From: an uncultured Ruminococcus sp.
GTDB taxonomy: Bacteria > Bacillota > Clostridia > Oscillospirales > Acutalibacteraceae
Length of the DNA stretch: 64,000 nucleotides
Direction of reading: 5' to 3'
Assembly: GCA_902766885.1 (NCBI GenBank)
Contig: CACXFS010000010.1
Span: 30,127 to 94,126, forward strand
The translations under genes and the position numbers were made by a program. The notes under the pieces are model-generated. The model saw only the letters and a program-made list of their open reading frames with translations, did not search any database and was not told the origin of the DNA. The number at the start of each line of letters is the position of its first letter. Positions within the stretch are counted from its first letter, which is position 1. Below are positions 45,327 to 54,531 of the stretch, piece by piece.

Positions 45327-45399
45327 TTTTTATTAAACTTGATTAATTAAAATTACAGATTGTAATTTAGCTAAATCATAATTTAGCGTTGGAATTATA

Positions 45400-45764
45400 G
45401 CAACGTTGACGTAGGGACACGGCGAGCCGTGTCCACACAAAAATTGCAATGCAATTTTTGTGAATGGAACGTGTAGGAACCCGTCCCCTACGGAAAGGTT
45501 TGTTAGTCAAAATAATTTTGATATAATCGGTTGCGTTTGATAGTCAACACGGACACGGCACGCCGTGTTCCTACGACCTTAAAGGAAACGTTTGAATTAT
45601 ATCCGTAGGGGACGGCATCTCTGACGTCCCTAAACGCCACCTATATATCAGCTTGAAATTCGGGCAACCGTTATTTCAAAACAATCCGATTTTTCCACCC
45701 GATTTGCCCGTCGAGGCACTCGACAAATTATGGTTTATCATATTCTATATGGAGGTGCTTTTAT
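45400..45764. repeat. Repeat mosaic between glgP and the DUF5684 gene
   Basis: In order: family D hairpin (gggacacggcgagccgtgtcc, near 45413), an aaattgcaatgcaattt palindrome (45441-45459), family C (gtgtaggaacccgtcccctac, near 45470), a second family D (45548-45571), family B (45605-45631), and an inverted family F (gatttgcccgtcgaggcactcgac, 45701-45724). GGAGGTG precedes the next gene. Confidence 0.75.
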
Positions 45765-46223
45765 ATGTCTAACGCTCTCTTGTCCTTAGCAGGTATTGAA
45801 TTTTACGCATTTTTAATTCAATTTGCACTTTTTATTCTTCAAGTGATTTCATTATGGTTTCTGTTTAAAAAGGCAAATGTCGCAGGGTGGAAGGGTATTA
45901 TCCCGATTTACAACATCTATAAAATGTATCAGATTGTATGGGAAACAAAATTTTTCGGTCTGGAATTTGCACTTTTAATCGTGCGTAATGTAATTCTGTA
46001 CTTAATTAAGAACGTTTTTGTTACAGGTGCTTTTTCAATGGTGCTGTCAGCAGTACAGACTATACTATTGCTTTTGGTCTGTGTAATTGACTTTTTCTTC
46101 TGCCGTCACATTGCTTTTTCATACGGAAAGGGCACAGGCTTTGCAGTCGGACTGTTTTTCCTCTATCCGATTTTCATTCTGATTCTCGCACTCGGCAATT
46201 CAAGATTTGTAGGCAAAAGATAA
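45765..46223 (+). CDS. DUF5684-type membrane protein
   Basis: This 152-residue membrane protein has four predicted helices (about residues 15-35, 64-80, 88-110 and 125-143). The motif ANVAGWKGIIPIYNIYKMYQIVW is the hallmark of DUF5684-like proteins, sometimes annotated as signal peptidase I relatives, though no catalytic Ser/Lys dyad is visible here; key residues are WKGIIPIYN at about 42-50. The function is unknown. It has a strong Shine-Dalgarno and its own terminator. Confidence 0.82.
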   Translation: MSNALLSLAGIEFYAFLIQFALFILQVISLWFLFKKANVAGWKGIIPIYNIYKMYQIVWETKFFGLEFALLIVRNVILYLIKNVFVTGAFSMVLSAVQTILLLLVCVIDFFFCRHIAFSYGKGTGFAVGLFFLYPIFILILALGNSRFVGKR

Positions 46224-46251
46224 TTTAAAAATTTCACACATTATATTAAAA

Positions 46252-46286
46252 CGGAGCACCGCTGATATGCGATGCTCCGAATTTTT
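46252..46286 (+). terminator. Terminator after the DUF5684 gene
   Basis: CGGAGCA pairs with TGCTCCG around a 14-base loop and is followed by attttta. It lies between convergent genes and may also serve purL. Confidence 0.7.
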
Positions 46287-46304
46287 ATGCTTGTAAATCT
46301 TAAA

Positions 46305-49300
46305 TTACTTGAAATACTTAACGCCGCTTTCAAAAATCTGCTGGTCTTTTGCAAACGGTACGTTCTTGTAGAGGTTTTCGCCCTTTCTTTCGCTGTGTCC
46401 CATCTTGCCAAGCACACGTCCGTCGGGAGAAGTGATACCCTCGATTGCACATACAGAGCCGTTTACATTGTATGCAATATCCGAGCTGGGCTTGCCGTTC
46501 AAGTCAACGTACTGCGTAGCAATCTGTCCGTTTTCTGCAAGTGCTTTAACGGTTTCGGCGTCAGCCATAAATCTGCCCTCGCCGTGTGATACGGGAACTG
46601 CGAATACGTCGCCTGCGTTCACGTTTGCAAACCACGGTGACTTGACCGAAGTAACTCTTGTGTACGCCATATGCGAAATATGTCTGCCGATTGTGTTGAA
46701 GGTCAGAGTCGGGTCAGTCGGCTTTAACTCACGGATTTCGCCGTAGGGAACAAGTCCGAGCTTGATTAAAGCCTGAAAACCGTTGCAGATACCGAGCATA
46801 AGACCGTCACGGTTCTTTAACAGCTCGTTTACAGCCTCGGCAATTCTCGGATTGCGGAAGGTTGTCGCAATGAACTTGCCCGAGCCGTCAGGTTCGTCAC
46901 CGCCGGAGAATCCGCCGGGGAGCATAATCATCTGCGAGGTCTTGATAATCTGCTCCATTCTGTCGATTGTCTCCTCAATTCCCTTTGAGGTGAGGTTCTT
47001 GACAATCAGCATTTCAACCTCTGCGCCTGCCTTTTCAAAGGCTCTTGCTGTGTCAACCTCGCAGTTTGTGCCGGGGAATACGGGGATAAATACCTTCGGT
47101 TTTGCAACCTTTATCGCCGGTGATTTTGTATTTCTTTCTGTATATAATCCTGCATTGACTTCAATTTCAGGGCATTCTGCCTGCGTCGGGAATACTTTTT
47201 CAAGCGGAGCAGTCCACTTTTCAATGATTTCAGAAATTTCAGCCGACTTTTCGCCCATCGCAACTTTTCCGTCATCTGTAATTACACCCAAATCATAGCT
47301 TAATACACTGCTGTCAAGCTCTGCACCGTCTGCAAGCTCAAGCACAAGCGAGCCGGAAAGCGGAGCAAAAAGCTCGTCATTTGTAAGCTCCTTTGTAAAC
47401 TTAAATCCGTATCCGTTACCAAAGCAAGCCTTGCAAACGCTTGCGCAAGCGCCGCCCTCTTTAACAACGGATGCCGAAAGCACTTTGCCGCTCTCGCAGA
47501 GTGCGAAAACAGCATTATACATTGCAATAAGCTTGTCCCAGTCGGGCATAAGAGTTTCTTTGTTTTCGGGAACAGGAACGTAGATTACCTTTGAGCCTGC
47601 GTTCTTGAACTCGGTGGAGATTGTCTTTGATGCCTTTGTCATTGCAACGGCAAAGCTAACGAGTGTGGGGGGAACGTCAATATCTTCAAACGTACCCGAC
47701 ATACTGTCCTTGCCGCCGATTGACGGAAGTCCGAGCTTGAGCTGAGCCTCCATTGCACCGAGCAGTGCTGCGGCAGGTTTGCCCCAACGTGAGGGAACGT
47801 CCTTTAATCTTTCAAAATATTCCTGAAATGTAAGTCTTGCTGTCATTGGGTTTGCACCGATTGCAAGGAGCTTTGAGAGCGACTCAACAACTGCGTAAGC
47901 CGAGCCGTGGAACGGACTCCAGCGTGAAACGCCGGGGATAAAGCCAAAGCTCATTGCGGTTGCGTCGTCGGTTTCGCCCTTTTCAAGCGGAATTTTAGCC
48001 GCCATAGCCTCCTGCGGAGTGAGCTGGGTTTTGCCGCCGAACGGCATAATTACCGTAGCCGCACCGATTGAGGAGTCAAAACGCTCTGCAAGACCGATTT
48101 GCGAGCAAACCTCAAGTCTGCCCATATTTTCACTAACTGCCTTTTCAAACGGCATATCTCTGAGAACTTCGGGGCACTTTTCTCTGTAGCAGTCCTCTGC
48201 TTTTGGAGCAGTGATATAAGCCTTTGCAACCTGAGTAACGCCGTTTGTATTTAAGAATTCACGGCTGAGGTCAACGATTTTGTCGCCTCTCCAGTTCATA
48301 GTGAGTCTGGGATTCTCGGTTACAACTGCAACAGCGGTAGCCTCAAGGTTTTCCTTTTCAGCCTCGCTGATGAATTTTTCAACATCGTTTTTATCAAGAA
48401 CGACAGCCATTCTCTCCTGACTTTCGGAGATTGCAAGCTCCGTACCGTCAAGACCGTCATATTTCTTCGTCACCATGTCAAGGTCAACCGTCAGACCGTC
48501 TGCAAGCTCGCCGATTGCAACGCAGACGCCGCCTGCGCCGAAATCGTTGCATCTTTTAATCAGCTTTGCAACGTCGGGATTTCTGAACAGACGCTGAATC
48601 TTACGTTCTGTGGGAGGATTACCCTTCTGTACCTCTGCACCGCAGGTTTCAATTGAGCTTTCTGTGTGAGCCTTTGACGAGCCTGTTGCGCCACCGCAGC
48701 CGTCACGTCCCGTTCTGCCGCCGAGAAGTACGATTACGTCGTCGGGAGCAGGAACTTCACGGATTACGTTTTCCTTGGGTGATGCGCCGATAACTGCGCC
48801 GATTTCCATTCTCTTTGCAACGTAGCCCTTGTCGTAAAGCTCAACAACCTGTCCTGTTGCAAGACCAATCTGGTTGCCGTAGGAGCTGTAGCCCTGAGCC
48901 GCACCTGTTGTAATCTTTCTTGACGGGAGCTTGCCGTGCATTGTGTCCTTGAACGGAATTGTCGGGTCGCCCGAGCCTGTTACACGCATAGCCTGATAAA
49001 CATATGAACGTCCCGAAAGCGGATCACGGATTGCACCGCCCAGACAGGTAGCCGCACCGCCGAAAGGCTCGATTTCAGTCGGGTGGTTGTGGGTTTCGTT
49101 CTTGAACTGAACAAGCCATTTTTCTGTTTTGCCGTCGATTGTAACGGGAACTTCAATTGAGCAGGCGTTGATTTCGTCGCTTTCGTCGAGGTCGGGGATA
49201 AGTCCTTTTTTCTTTAAGGACTTCATACCGATTAACGCCATATCCATAAGCGATACGATTCTCGTTGTGTCCTTGCCGTAAACTTCATCTCGTGTGTCGT

Positions 49301-50072
49301 AGTATTCCTGCAAAGCGTCCTCGATAACCTTGCCGAGAGCGTTCTTCTCAACCTCAACCTCGCTTAATCGTGTGAGGAATGTTGTGTGACGGCAGTGGTC
49401 CGACCAGTAGGTGTCGATAACACGCAGTTCTGTAACGCTGGGGTCACGCTTTTCTGTATCACGGAAATAGTCACGGCAGAATTTGAGGTCTGCAAGCGTC
49501 ATTGCAAATCCCATTGAGCCGTAGTAGTCAGCCATTTCTTCGTCATTCCATTTTATAAAGCCTTCAACACGCTTAACGTCATCGGGAACGGGAATTTCCA
49601 TATCAAGCGTTTCGGGCTTTTCAAGAGAGGCAAGACGGCTTTCAACGGGGTTGATGAGGTATTCCTCAACCTTTGTAAGCTCGTCGTTTGTTATGTCGCC
49701 TTTAAGAGCGATAACTCTTGCAGTCAGCACCTTGCATCTGTCGCCCTGAGTAAGGAGCTGAACGCACTGCTCGGCAGAGTCGCCTCGCTGGTCGTACTGA
49801 CCTGGGAGATACTCCATAGCAAAAACCTTCCAGCCGCTTTCAACAGGCAGAGTTTCCTCGTAGATAACGTCTGCGTTCGGCTCGGAAAGCACAATGCCCT
49901 TTGCCTTGTCATATTCGTCCTTTGTAAGTCCCTCAATATCGTAGCGCACAACGTAGCGCAAGTCGGTAACGGACTTCATACCCAGATTGTGGCGGATATC
50001 CCACAAGGTCTGCTTTGCAAGGACGTTAAAACCGTCTTTTTTCTCAACAAATAATCTTATTACGTCTGACAT
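46305..50072 (-). CDS. purL: Phosphoribosylformylglycinamidine synthase (single-chain PurL)
   Basis: This enzyme converts FGAR and glutamine to FGAM in purine synthesis. The 1255-residue protein is the fused clostridial form. It has a PurS-like N-terminus (SDVIRLFVEKKDGFNVLAKQ) and two ATP-binding FGAM synthase halves (DTYWSDHCRHTTFLTRL; HNHPTEIEPFGGAATCLGGA; LPSIGGKDSMSGTFEDI). The C-terminal class I glutaminase domain has FPGTNCEVDTARAF, nucleophile Cys in LGICNGFQALIKLG, and His in PVSHGEGRF. GGGAGGCAG precedes the ATG. No purine riboswitch is visible upstream. Confidence 0.97.
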   Translation of the reverse strand: MSDVIRLFVEKKDGFNVLAKQTLWDIRHNLGMKSVTDLRYVVRYDIEGLTKDEYDKAKGIVLSEPNADVIYEETLPVESGWKVFAMEYLPGQYDQRGDSAEQCVQLLTQGDRCKVLTARVIALKGDITNDELTKVEEYLINPVESRLASLEKPETLDMEIPVPDDVKRVEGFIKWNDEEMADYYGSMGFAMTLADLKFCRDYFRDTEKRDPSVTELRVIDTYWSDHCRHTTFLTRLSEVEVEKNALGKVIEDALQEYYDTRDEVYGKDTTRIVSLMDMALIGMKSLKKKGLIPDLDESDEINACSIEVPVTIDGKTEKWLVQFKNETHNHPTEIEPFGGAATCLGGAIRDPLSGRSYVYQAMRVTGSGDPTIPFKDTMHGKLPSRKITTGAAQGYSSYGNQIGLATGQVVELYDKGYVAKRMEIGAVIGASPKENVIREVPAPDDVIVLLGGRTGRDGCGGATGSSKAHTESSIETCGAEVQKGNPPTERKIQRLFRNPDVAKLIKRCNDFGAGGVCVAIGELADGLTVDLDMVTKKYDGLDGTELAISESQERMAVVLDKNDVEKFISEAEKENLEATAVAVVTENPRLTMNWRGDKIVDLSREFLNTNGVTQVAKAYITAPKAEDCYREKCPEVLRDMPFEKAVSENMGRLEVCSQIGLAERFDSSIGAATVIMPFGGKTQLTPQEAMAAKIPLEKGETDDATAMSFGFIPGVSRWSPFHGSAYAVVESLSKLLAIGANPMTARLTFQEYFERLKDVPSRWGKPAAALLGAMEAQLKLGLPSIGGKDSMSGTFEDIDVPPTLVSFAVAMTKASKTISTEFKNAGSKVIYVPVPENKETLMPDWDKLIAMYNAVFALCESGKVLSASVVKEGGACASVCKACFGNGYGFKFTKELTNDELFAPLSGSLVLELADGAELDSSVLSYDLGVITDDGKVAMGEKSAEISEIIEKWTAPLEKVFPTQAECPEIEVNAGLYTERNTKSPAIKVAKPKVFIPVFPGTNCEVDTARAFEKAGAEVEMLIVKNLTSKGIEETIDRMEQIIKTSQMIMLPGGFSGGDEPDGSGKFIATTFRNPRIAEAVNELLKNRDGLMLGICNGFQALIKLGLVPYGEIRELKPTDPTLTFNTIGRHISHMAYTRVTSVKSPWFANVNAGDVFAVPVSHGEGRFMADAETVKALAENGQIATQYVDLNGKPSSDIAYNVNGSVCAIEGITSPDGRVLGKMGHSERKGENLYKNVPFAKDQQIFESGVKYFK

Positions 50073-50548
50073 AATTTATCTGCCTCCCGTATTTTATATT
50101 CCTCTATATAATAACACGGAAAAGGAGCGTTTTATTTCATTTATAGCAAAAAGGCGTTTTTATTAGAGTGGAGTTTGGAGTTGTTTTTTAATGCGGAATT
50201 CGGAATGCGTAATGCGGAATTGAGGGTCGGTCGAGTGCCTCGACACGAAGATTTCCAAATTTATAATAATGCGTGTTGTTCGGAAATGTATGTTCGCTCA
50301 ATTTATATTGATATTTCGGTAACGTTTCGGGACGTGTAGGAACCCGTCCCCTACGGAAATGTTTGTTTGTAACGATAATGATAAATTAATCGGTAAAGTT
50401 TGATAATTACAGCGGACACAGCACGCCGTGTCCCTACGACTGTAAAATAAACGTTTCCTCTATATCCGTAGGGGACGGCTTCCCAGACGTCCCTATGCAT
50501 AAATTGTTCAACAATTTATGCATTATGGCGAACACAGTTCGCCGCTAA
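50073..50548. repeat. Repeat mosaic upstream of purL
   Basis: After the purL leader come family G (50185-50222), family F (50230-50252), the core (tgcgtgttgttcggaaatgt, ttgatatttcggtaacgttt), family C (near 50331-50356), family D (near 50424-50446), family B (near 50468-50495) and family E (atggcgaacacagttcgccgc, near 50524-50545). No gene is seen. Confidence 0.75.
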
Positions 50549-50584
50549 TAAAAAAAACGGAGCACCGTTTTTAACGATGCTCCG
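50549..50584 (-). terminator. Terminator of rubrerythrin
   Basis: On the minus strand, CGGAGCA pairs with TGCTCCG (50558-50584) and runs into seven T. It shares its stem sequence with the terminator at 46252. Confidence 0.8.
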
Positions 50585-50600
50585 ACTTGAATTTATAAAA

Positions 50601-51137
50601 TCAATAGTTTTCCGGCTTAACCTGGAAATAGCTCTGCGGATGTGCGCAAACGGGGCAAACCTCGGGAGCTTTTTTGCCGATGCAGATGTGACCGCAGTTG
50701 ATGCACTGCCAGATAACGTCTTCGTCCTTTGAGAATACGATGTCGCCCTTAACGTTTTCAAGGAGCTTTTTGTAGCGTTCCTCGTGGTGCTTTTCAACCT
50801 CTGCAACTCTGTCAAAGAGGTCGGCAATGTAGTCAAAGCCTTCTTCTCTTGCTTCCTTGGCAAAAGTGGGATACATATCTGTCCACTCGTAGTTTTCGCC
50901 TGCGGCGGCGTCCTCAAGGTTAACTTCAGTTCCCTGAATACCGTCGTGGAGGAGCTTAAACCACATTTTAGCGTGTTCCTTTTCGTTAGCGGCTGTTTCT
51001 TCAAACAAATTAGCTATCTGAACATAGCCGTCCTTCTTTGCCTTTGAAGCATAGTATGTGTACTTGTTTCTTGCCATTGATTCGCCTGCAAAAGCGGCTT
51101 CAAGATTTTTTTCGGTTTTTGAACCTTTTAACTGCAT
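50601..51137 (-). CDS. rbr: Rubrerythrin
   Basis: This is a non-heme di-iron peroxidase that removes hydrogen peroxide in anaerobes. The 178-residue protein has an N-terminal ferritin-like helical domain with the iron ligands in [34 protein letters not shown]-like and [16 protein letters not shown] segments. The C-terminal rubredoxin domain has [12 protein letters not shown] and [11 protein letters not shown] (two CxxC pairs). GGAGAG precedes the start. It is followed on the same strand, after repeats, by nothing else; the upstream neighbour is a rubredoxin-flavoprotein fusion, a likely electron donor. Confidence 0.96.
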   Translation of the reverse strand: MQLKGSKTEKNLEAAFAGESMARNKYTYYASKAKKDGYVQIANLFEETAANEKEHAKMWFKLLHDGIQGTEVNLEDAAAGENYEWTDMYPTFAKEAREEGFDYIADLFDRVAEVEKHHEERYKKLLENVKGDIVFSKDEDVIWQCINCGHICIGKKAPEVCPVCAHPQSYFQVKPENY

Positions 51138-51423
51138 AGTTATCTCTCCTTATTTTTAAAATTATTACAATGTTGTGAATGGGACGTCTGGGAAGCCGTC
51201 CCCTACGGAAATGTTTGTTTTCCTTTATAATTACAAATTAATCGGTAAAGTTTGTTTGCCACTGCGGACACGGCACGCCGTGTCCCTACGACTGTAAAGG
51301 AAACGTATGTGCGAACTCGTCGCTCACAAAAAACGTTACCTATACATCAATCTTTAATTCGGGCAAACGTTTTAACCTGATTATCCGACTTTTCCACTCG
51401 AATTGTGTGTCGAGGTACTTGAC
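51138..51423. repeat. Repeat mosaic between rubrerythrin and Hrb genes
   Basis: A family B hairpin (gggacgtctgggaagccgtcccc) is near 51181-51203 and a family D hairpin near 51266-51288. The inverted core (acgttacctatacatcaatc) follows, and an inverted, diverged family F copy (gtgtgtcgaggtacttgac) at 51405-51423 touches the stop codon of the next minus-strand gene. Confidence 0.7.
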
Positions 51424-52032
51424 CTACATTTTCTCAAAGTCCGATGCGGGGTGCTTGCAAATCGGGCATATATAGTCCTCGGGCAACTCGTCCCCCTCGT
51501 AAACATATCCGCAGATTTTGCAAACCCAGCGGGTTTTTTCGCTTTTCTTAGCTTCGGGCTTTGGCTTTATGTTCTTGTGGTAGTATGAGTAGGTTGCGCT
51601 CGCATTGTCCGACAGAACTTCGGCGTCCTCAACCTCGGCAATAAAAACGTAGTGAGTGCCTACGTCAACGGTGTCAACAACTTTTGCAGAGAAGAACGCA
51701 TTTGTGCCCTCGGTTACATAGTTTATGCCGTTGGGCGCAGTTTTATACCCTGCAAATCCGCTGAACTTGTCGGTATCTCTGCCGCTTGCAAAGCCGAAAC
51801 GCTTGAACAAGTCGAACTTTGCCGACTCGTCAATACAGCTTACGTTGAACTTACCCGATTTTAAAATCATATCGGTTGTAAAGTTATCCTTGTTTACTGT
51901 GATTGAAATTTTGACAGGCGTTGAAGTTACCTGCATAACGGTGTTGATGATACAGCCGTTCTGCTTTGAGCCGTCGGCTGTTGTCAGAACAAACAAACCG
52001 CAGGCAATGTTATATATAGCTTTATTATTCAT
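51424..52032 (-). CDS. hrb: High-molecular-weight rubredoxin (flavin reductase-rubredoxin fusion)
   Basis: This two-domain redox protein passes electrons from NAD(P)H through FMN to rubredoxin-type partners such as flavodiiron proteins or rubrerythrin. The 202-residue protein has an N-terminal flavin reductase-like domain (residues about 1-150; ACGLFVLTTADGSKQNGCIINTVMQV is its signature region, key CGLFVLT and NGCI). The C-terminal rubredoxin domain has WVCKICGYVYEGDELP and CPICKHPASDFE. The neighbouring rubrerythrin on the same strand suggests a shared oxygen/peroxide defence role. Confidence 0.93.
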   Translation of the reverse strand: MNNKAIYNIACGLFVLTTADGSKQNGCIINTVMQVTSTPVKISITVNKDNFTTDMILKSGKFNVSCIDESAKFDLFKRFGFASGRDTDKFSGFAGYKTAPNGINYVTEGTNAFFSAKVVDTVDVGTHYVFIAEVEDAEVLSDNASATYSYYHKNIKPKPEAKKSEKTRWVCKICGYVYEGDELPEDYICPICKHPASDFEKM

Positions 52033-52139
52033 ATTAACCTCCTTTGTATTTGTATATATTATACAAATTAATTATATTCCTATATTTTTTATTTGTCAAT
52101 GCCTTTATTTCTTTAAAAAAGTTGAATTATATGAAAAAG

Positions 52140-52388
52140 TTATCTCGACCGTTAAGTTGATATATCGGTAACGTTTTGGGACGTGTAGGAACCCGTCCCC
52201 TACGAAATTAATTTTAAACGTTTCCTATATATCCGTAGGGGACGGCTTCCCAGACGTCCCGTTTCATAAATTGCAACGCAATTTATGAAATATGGCGAAC
52301 ACAGTTCACCGCTACAGTATAATACCAATCGTCTTTTTATATCGTATGGGCGACCCTGTGTGGTCGCCCGAAACGTCAAATAATTTTG
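52140..52388. repeat. Repeat mosaic between GH13 and Hrb genes
   Basis: The core (ttgatatatcggtaacgttt, 52157) is followed by family C (near 52180-52204), family B (near 52233-52260), an ataaattgcaacgcaatttat palindrome, family E (near 52292-52313), and a perfect GGGCGACC/GGTCGCCC hairpin at 52347-52369. That hairpin lacks a T-run on the minus strand, so termination of the GH13 gene there is uncertain. Confidence 0.7.
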
Positions 52389-54260
52389 TTAATTAAATTC
52401 TAAAATCAGCATTTCACAGCTCAGCGGGCCGACATACAGCTTGCCGTTTTCAAGCCTTGAGCCGAACAGCGGCTTTGCGTCTGCATATCCCGGCGGCGGG
52501 TCAATCACAACGCCCCTGTCATATAGATTGAACGTGCAGAAAATTGCCGAGTGATCGTCGTGGCGGATATACTCAAGCCTGCGTTCCTTTGCATAGACAT
52601 TGATAAATTCTCCGTCCCAGAGTGCAGAGCAGGATTTGCGCAGATTGCCGAGCTTTTTGTGCCATTCGATAAGCTCTTTGTTTTCTCTGCCCCAAGGGTA
52701 ACAGCAGCGGTTGAACGGGTCACGGTAACCCTCCATTCCAGCCTCGTCACCATAGTAAACGCACGGAAAACCGGGGAGAGTGTACTGCATTGCGGCGGCA
52801 ACCTTGTAAATTTTGATTCCCATTTCACGCTGTTCTTCCGACAGATGAGTTTCCGCCTGCCAGCGGCGGTCACGTCCGTTGAGCGGCTCGCCTGCAATCA
52901 TAGTGAGCGCACGCTCTGTGTCGTGAGTTGAAAGCGAGTTCATAAGCACACGCAGAACGGGACGTGGGTAGTTCTCAATTACACTCATAATCGTGCTCAT
53001 AGTACAGCGTGCGTCCTGACCTTTGCAGAAGTCGAGAATTGCGTTTCTGAAAACATAGTTCATAACCGAGTCAAGCTGTTCGCCGAGCAGGAATTTACGC
53101 CTTGCGCCGTAGCTTTCCTTGTTGCTTGCGTCCTCCCAGACTTCGCCCACGATGAAAGCCTCGGGGTTTTCCTCCTTAACGGACTTGCGCAGATTTTCGA
53201 TGAATTCGTCGGGGAGCTCGTCGGCTACGTCAAGGCGCCAGCCTGAGTTTCCGTAGCGCATATATTTGCGTACAATGCCGTCTTTTCCGTTGATATATTC
53301 GTTGAATTCGGGCGAGGTTTCAATTACCTCGGGGAGCGTGTAAAAGCCCCACCACGAATTGTAGTTGTCAGGCCACTCGTTGAATTTGTACCAGCTGTAG
53401 TACGGCGAATTTTTGTCACGGTAAGCACCGCCGTTGCCGTATCTGCCCGAACGGTTAAAGTAAACGCTGTCGGAGCCTGTGTGCGAGAACACACCGTCGT
53501 TTATGATGTGAATTCCACGCTTTTTTGCCTCCCTGCAAAGCTCCTTGAAGTCCTCGTCAGTGCCCAGAATCGGGTCAACGTGCGAGTAGTCGCCCGTATC
53601 GTAGCGGTGATTTGAGTAGGCTTCACCTATGGGGTTGAGGTAAATACAGCTTACGCCGAGTTCTTCAAGGTAGTCAAGCTTCTGCGTAATTCCCTTGAGG
53701 TCGCCCATAAAGAAGTCGCTGTTTGTAATTTCGCCGTTTTCGTCCGGCTCCCATTTTGGCAGAGCGTACCAGTCCTCGTTGCGTGTAAAATCTGTGCGCT
53801 TGAGATTCTTTTCCTCTCCGCTGAAATTAAAGCGGTCGGGAAAAATCTGATACATAACTCCGCCGACGGGCCATTTTGGAGTAGTAAACCCCTTTTTGTA
53901 GCAGGTAATCTGCCAGCTCCTGCCGGGCGAGGGCTCAATTGTGCTTATGTTATATGGGTCAGACGGCACAATGTAGCGGATTCCCTCATTTGTGTGAAGC
54001 TTGAATCCGTACCAGTAAAGACCGATTCTGTCGGGAGTAAAAGAGCACTCCCAGATTTCGGTGTCATCGTCAAACGTGCCTGCCCAGAGAAAATTTGTAA
54101 AAACCCAGTTGTAGTCGTAGTCGTACTTTACGCAAAGTTCGGCTTTCTGAGTTTTAAGCCTTCTCGGAACGAGTATGCGCAGAAAAATTTTAGTATCCTG
54201 CTCAACTGCGCCGAACGGTGAACGGTAATATAATTTTTGTGAGTCAAAAGGAACGGGCAT
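52389..54260 (-). CDS. GH13 alpha-amylase family protein (neopullulanase/cyclomaltodextrinase-like)
   Basis: This is an intracellular glycoside hydrolase on alpha-glucans: no signal peptide is visible. The 623-residue protein has an N-terminal beta domain (residues about 1-125, similar to CBM34), then the catalytic barrel. The barrel has region I INDGVFSHTG, region II GWRLDVADELP (nucleophile Asp), region III FIVGEVWEDA (acid Glu) and region IV NSLSTHDTERAL (Asp). The MPDRFN-type motif reads YQIFPDRFN. It likely trims maltodextrins for MalQ and GlgP. Exact specificity (neopullulanase, maltogenic or cyclodextrin) is not certain. Confidence 0.93.
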   Translation of the reverse strand: MPVPFDSQKLYYRSPFGAVEQDTKIFLRILVPRRLKTQKAELCVKYDYDYNWVFTNFLWAGTFDDDTEIWECSFTPDRIGLYWYGFKLHTNEGIRYIVPSDPYNISTIEPSPGRSWQITCYKKGFTTPKWPVGGVMYQIFPDRFNFSGEEKNLKRTDFTRNEDWYALPKWEPDENGEITNSDFFMGDLKGITQKLDYLEELGVSCIYLNPIGEAYSNHRYDTGDYSHVDPILGTDEDFKELCREAKKRGIHIINDGVFSHTGSDSVYFNRSGRYGNGGAYRDKNSPYYSWYKFNEWPDNYNSWWGFYTLPEVIETSPEFNEYINGKDGIVRKYMRYGNSGWRLDVADELPDEFIENLRKSVKEENPEAFIVGEVWEDASNKESYGARRKFLLGEQLDSVMNYVFRNAILDFCKGQDARCTMSTIMSVIENYPRPVLRVLMNSLSTHDTERALTMIAGEPLNGRDRRWQAETHLSEEQREMGIKIYKVAAAMQYTLPGFPCVYYGDEAGMEGYRDPFNRCCYPWGRENKELIEWHKKLGNLRKSCSALWDGEFINVYAKERRLEYIRHDDHSAIFCTFNLYDRGVVIDPPPGYADAKPLFGSRLENGKLYVGPLSCEMLILEFN

Positions 54261-54531
54261 AAAATCACTTCCTTGTAATCAATAATATTCATATTACGCA
54301 AAAATGTTTTTGATAAACATAAAATAAACATAAAATTATTCTCACTCATTTTACCACAAATGTGTAAAAAATTCAAACAAATTTAAGTAATTTATGGAAA
54401 ATTCGTCAAAGCAACAATATTTAGTAAAAAATTCCGTAAATATCAAAAATACCCTTTTATATTTCTCGGTTTTATATTATAATTATAATATCTGTAATTA
54501 TATGCAAAATAACGGTATGGGTGGGATTGAA
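54261..54531. other. AT-rich divergent promoter region between GH13 and zapA-like genes
   Basis: This 271 bp gap is strongly AT-rich and free of the repeat families. It should hold the divergent promoters. tatattataattataat near 54474-54490 offers several possible -10 boxes for the plus-strand gene. An in-frame upward extension of the zapA-like gene to 54394 is open, but it crosses this promoter region and lacks a ribosome site. Confidence 0.5.

Noticed and set aside
52347-52369. Intrinsic terminator for the GH13 gene
   Set aside because: The stem is perfect, but there is no T-run after it on the minus strand, so I list it only as a hairpin in the repeat block.
54394-54531. Longer zapA-like protein starting at 54394
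   Set aside because: The extra 46 residues are low-complexity Asn/Tyr-rich, cross a promoter-like AT region and have no ribosome site. The ATG at 54532 has GGGTGGG.
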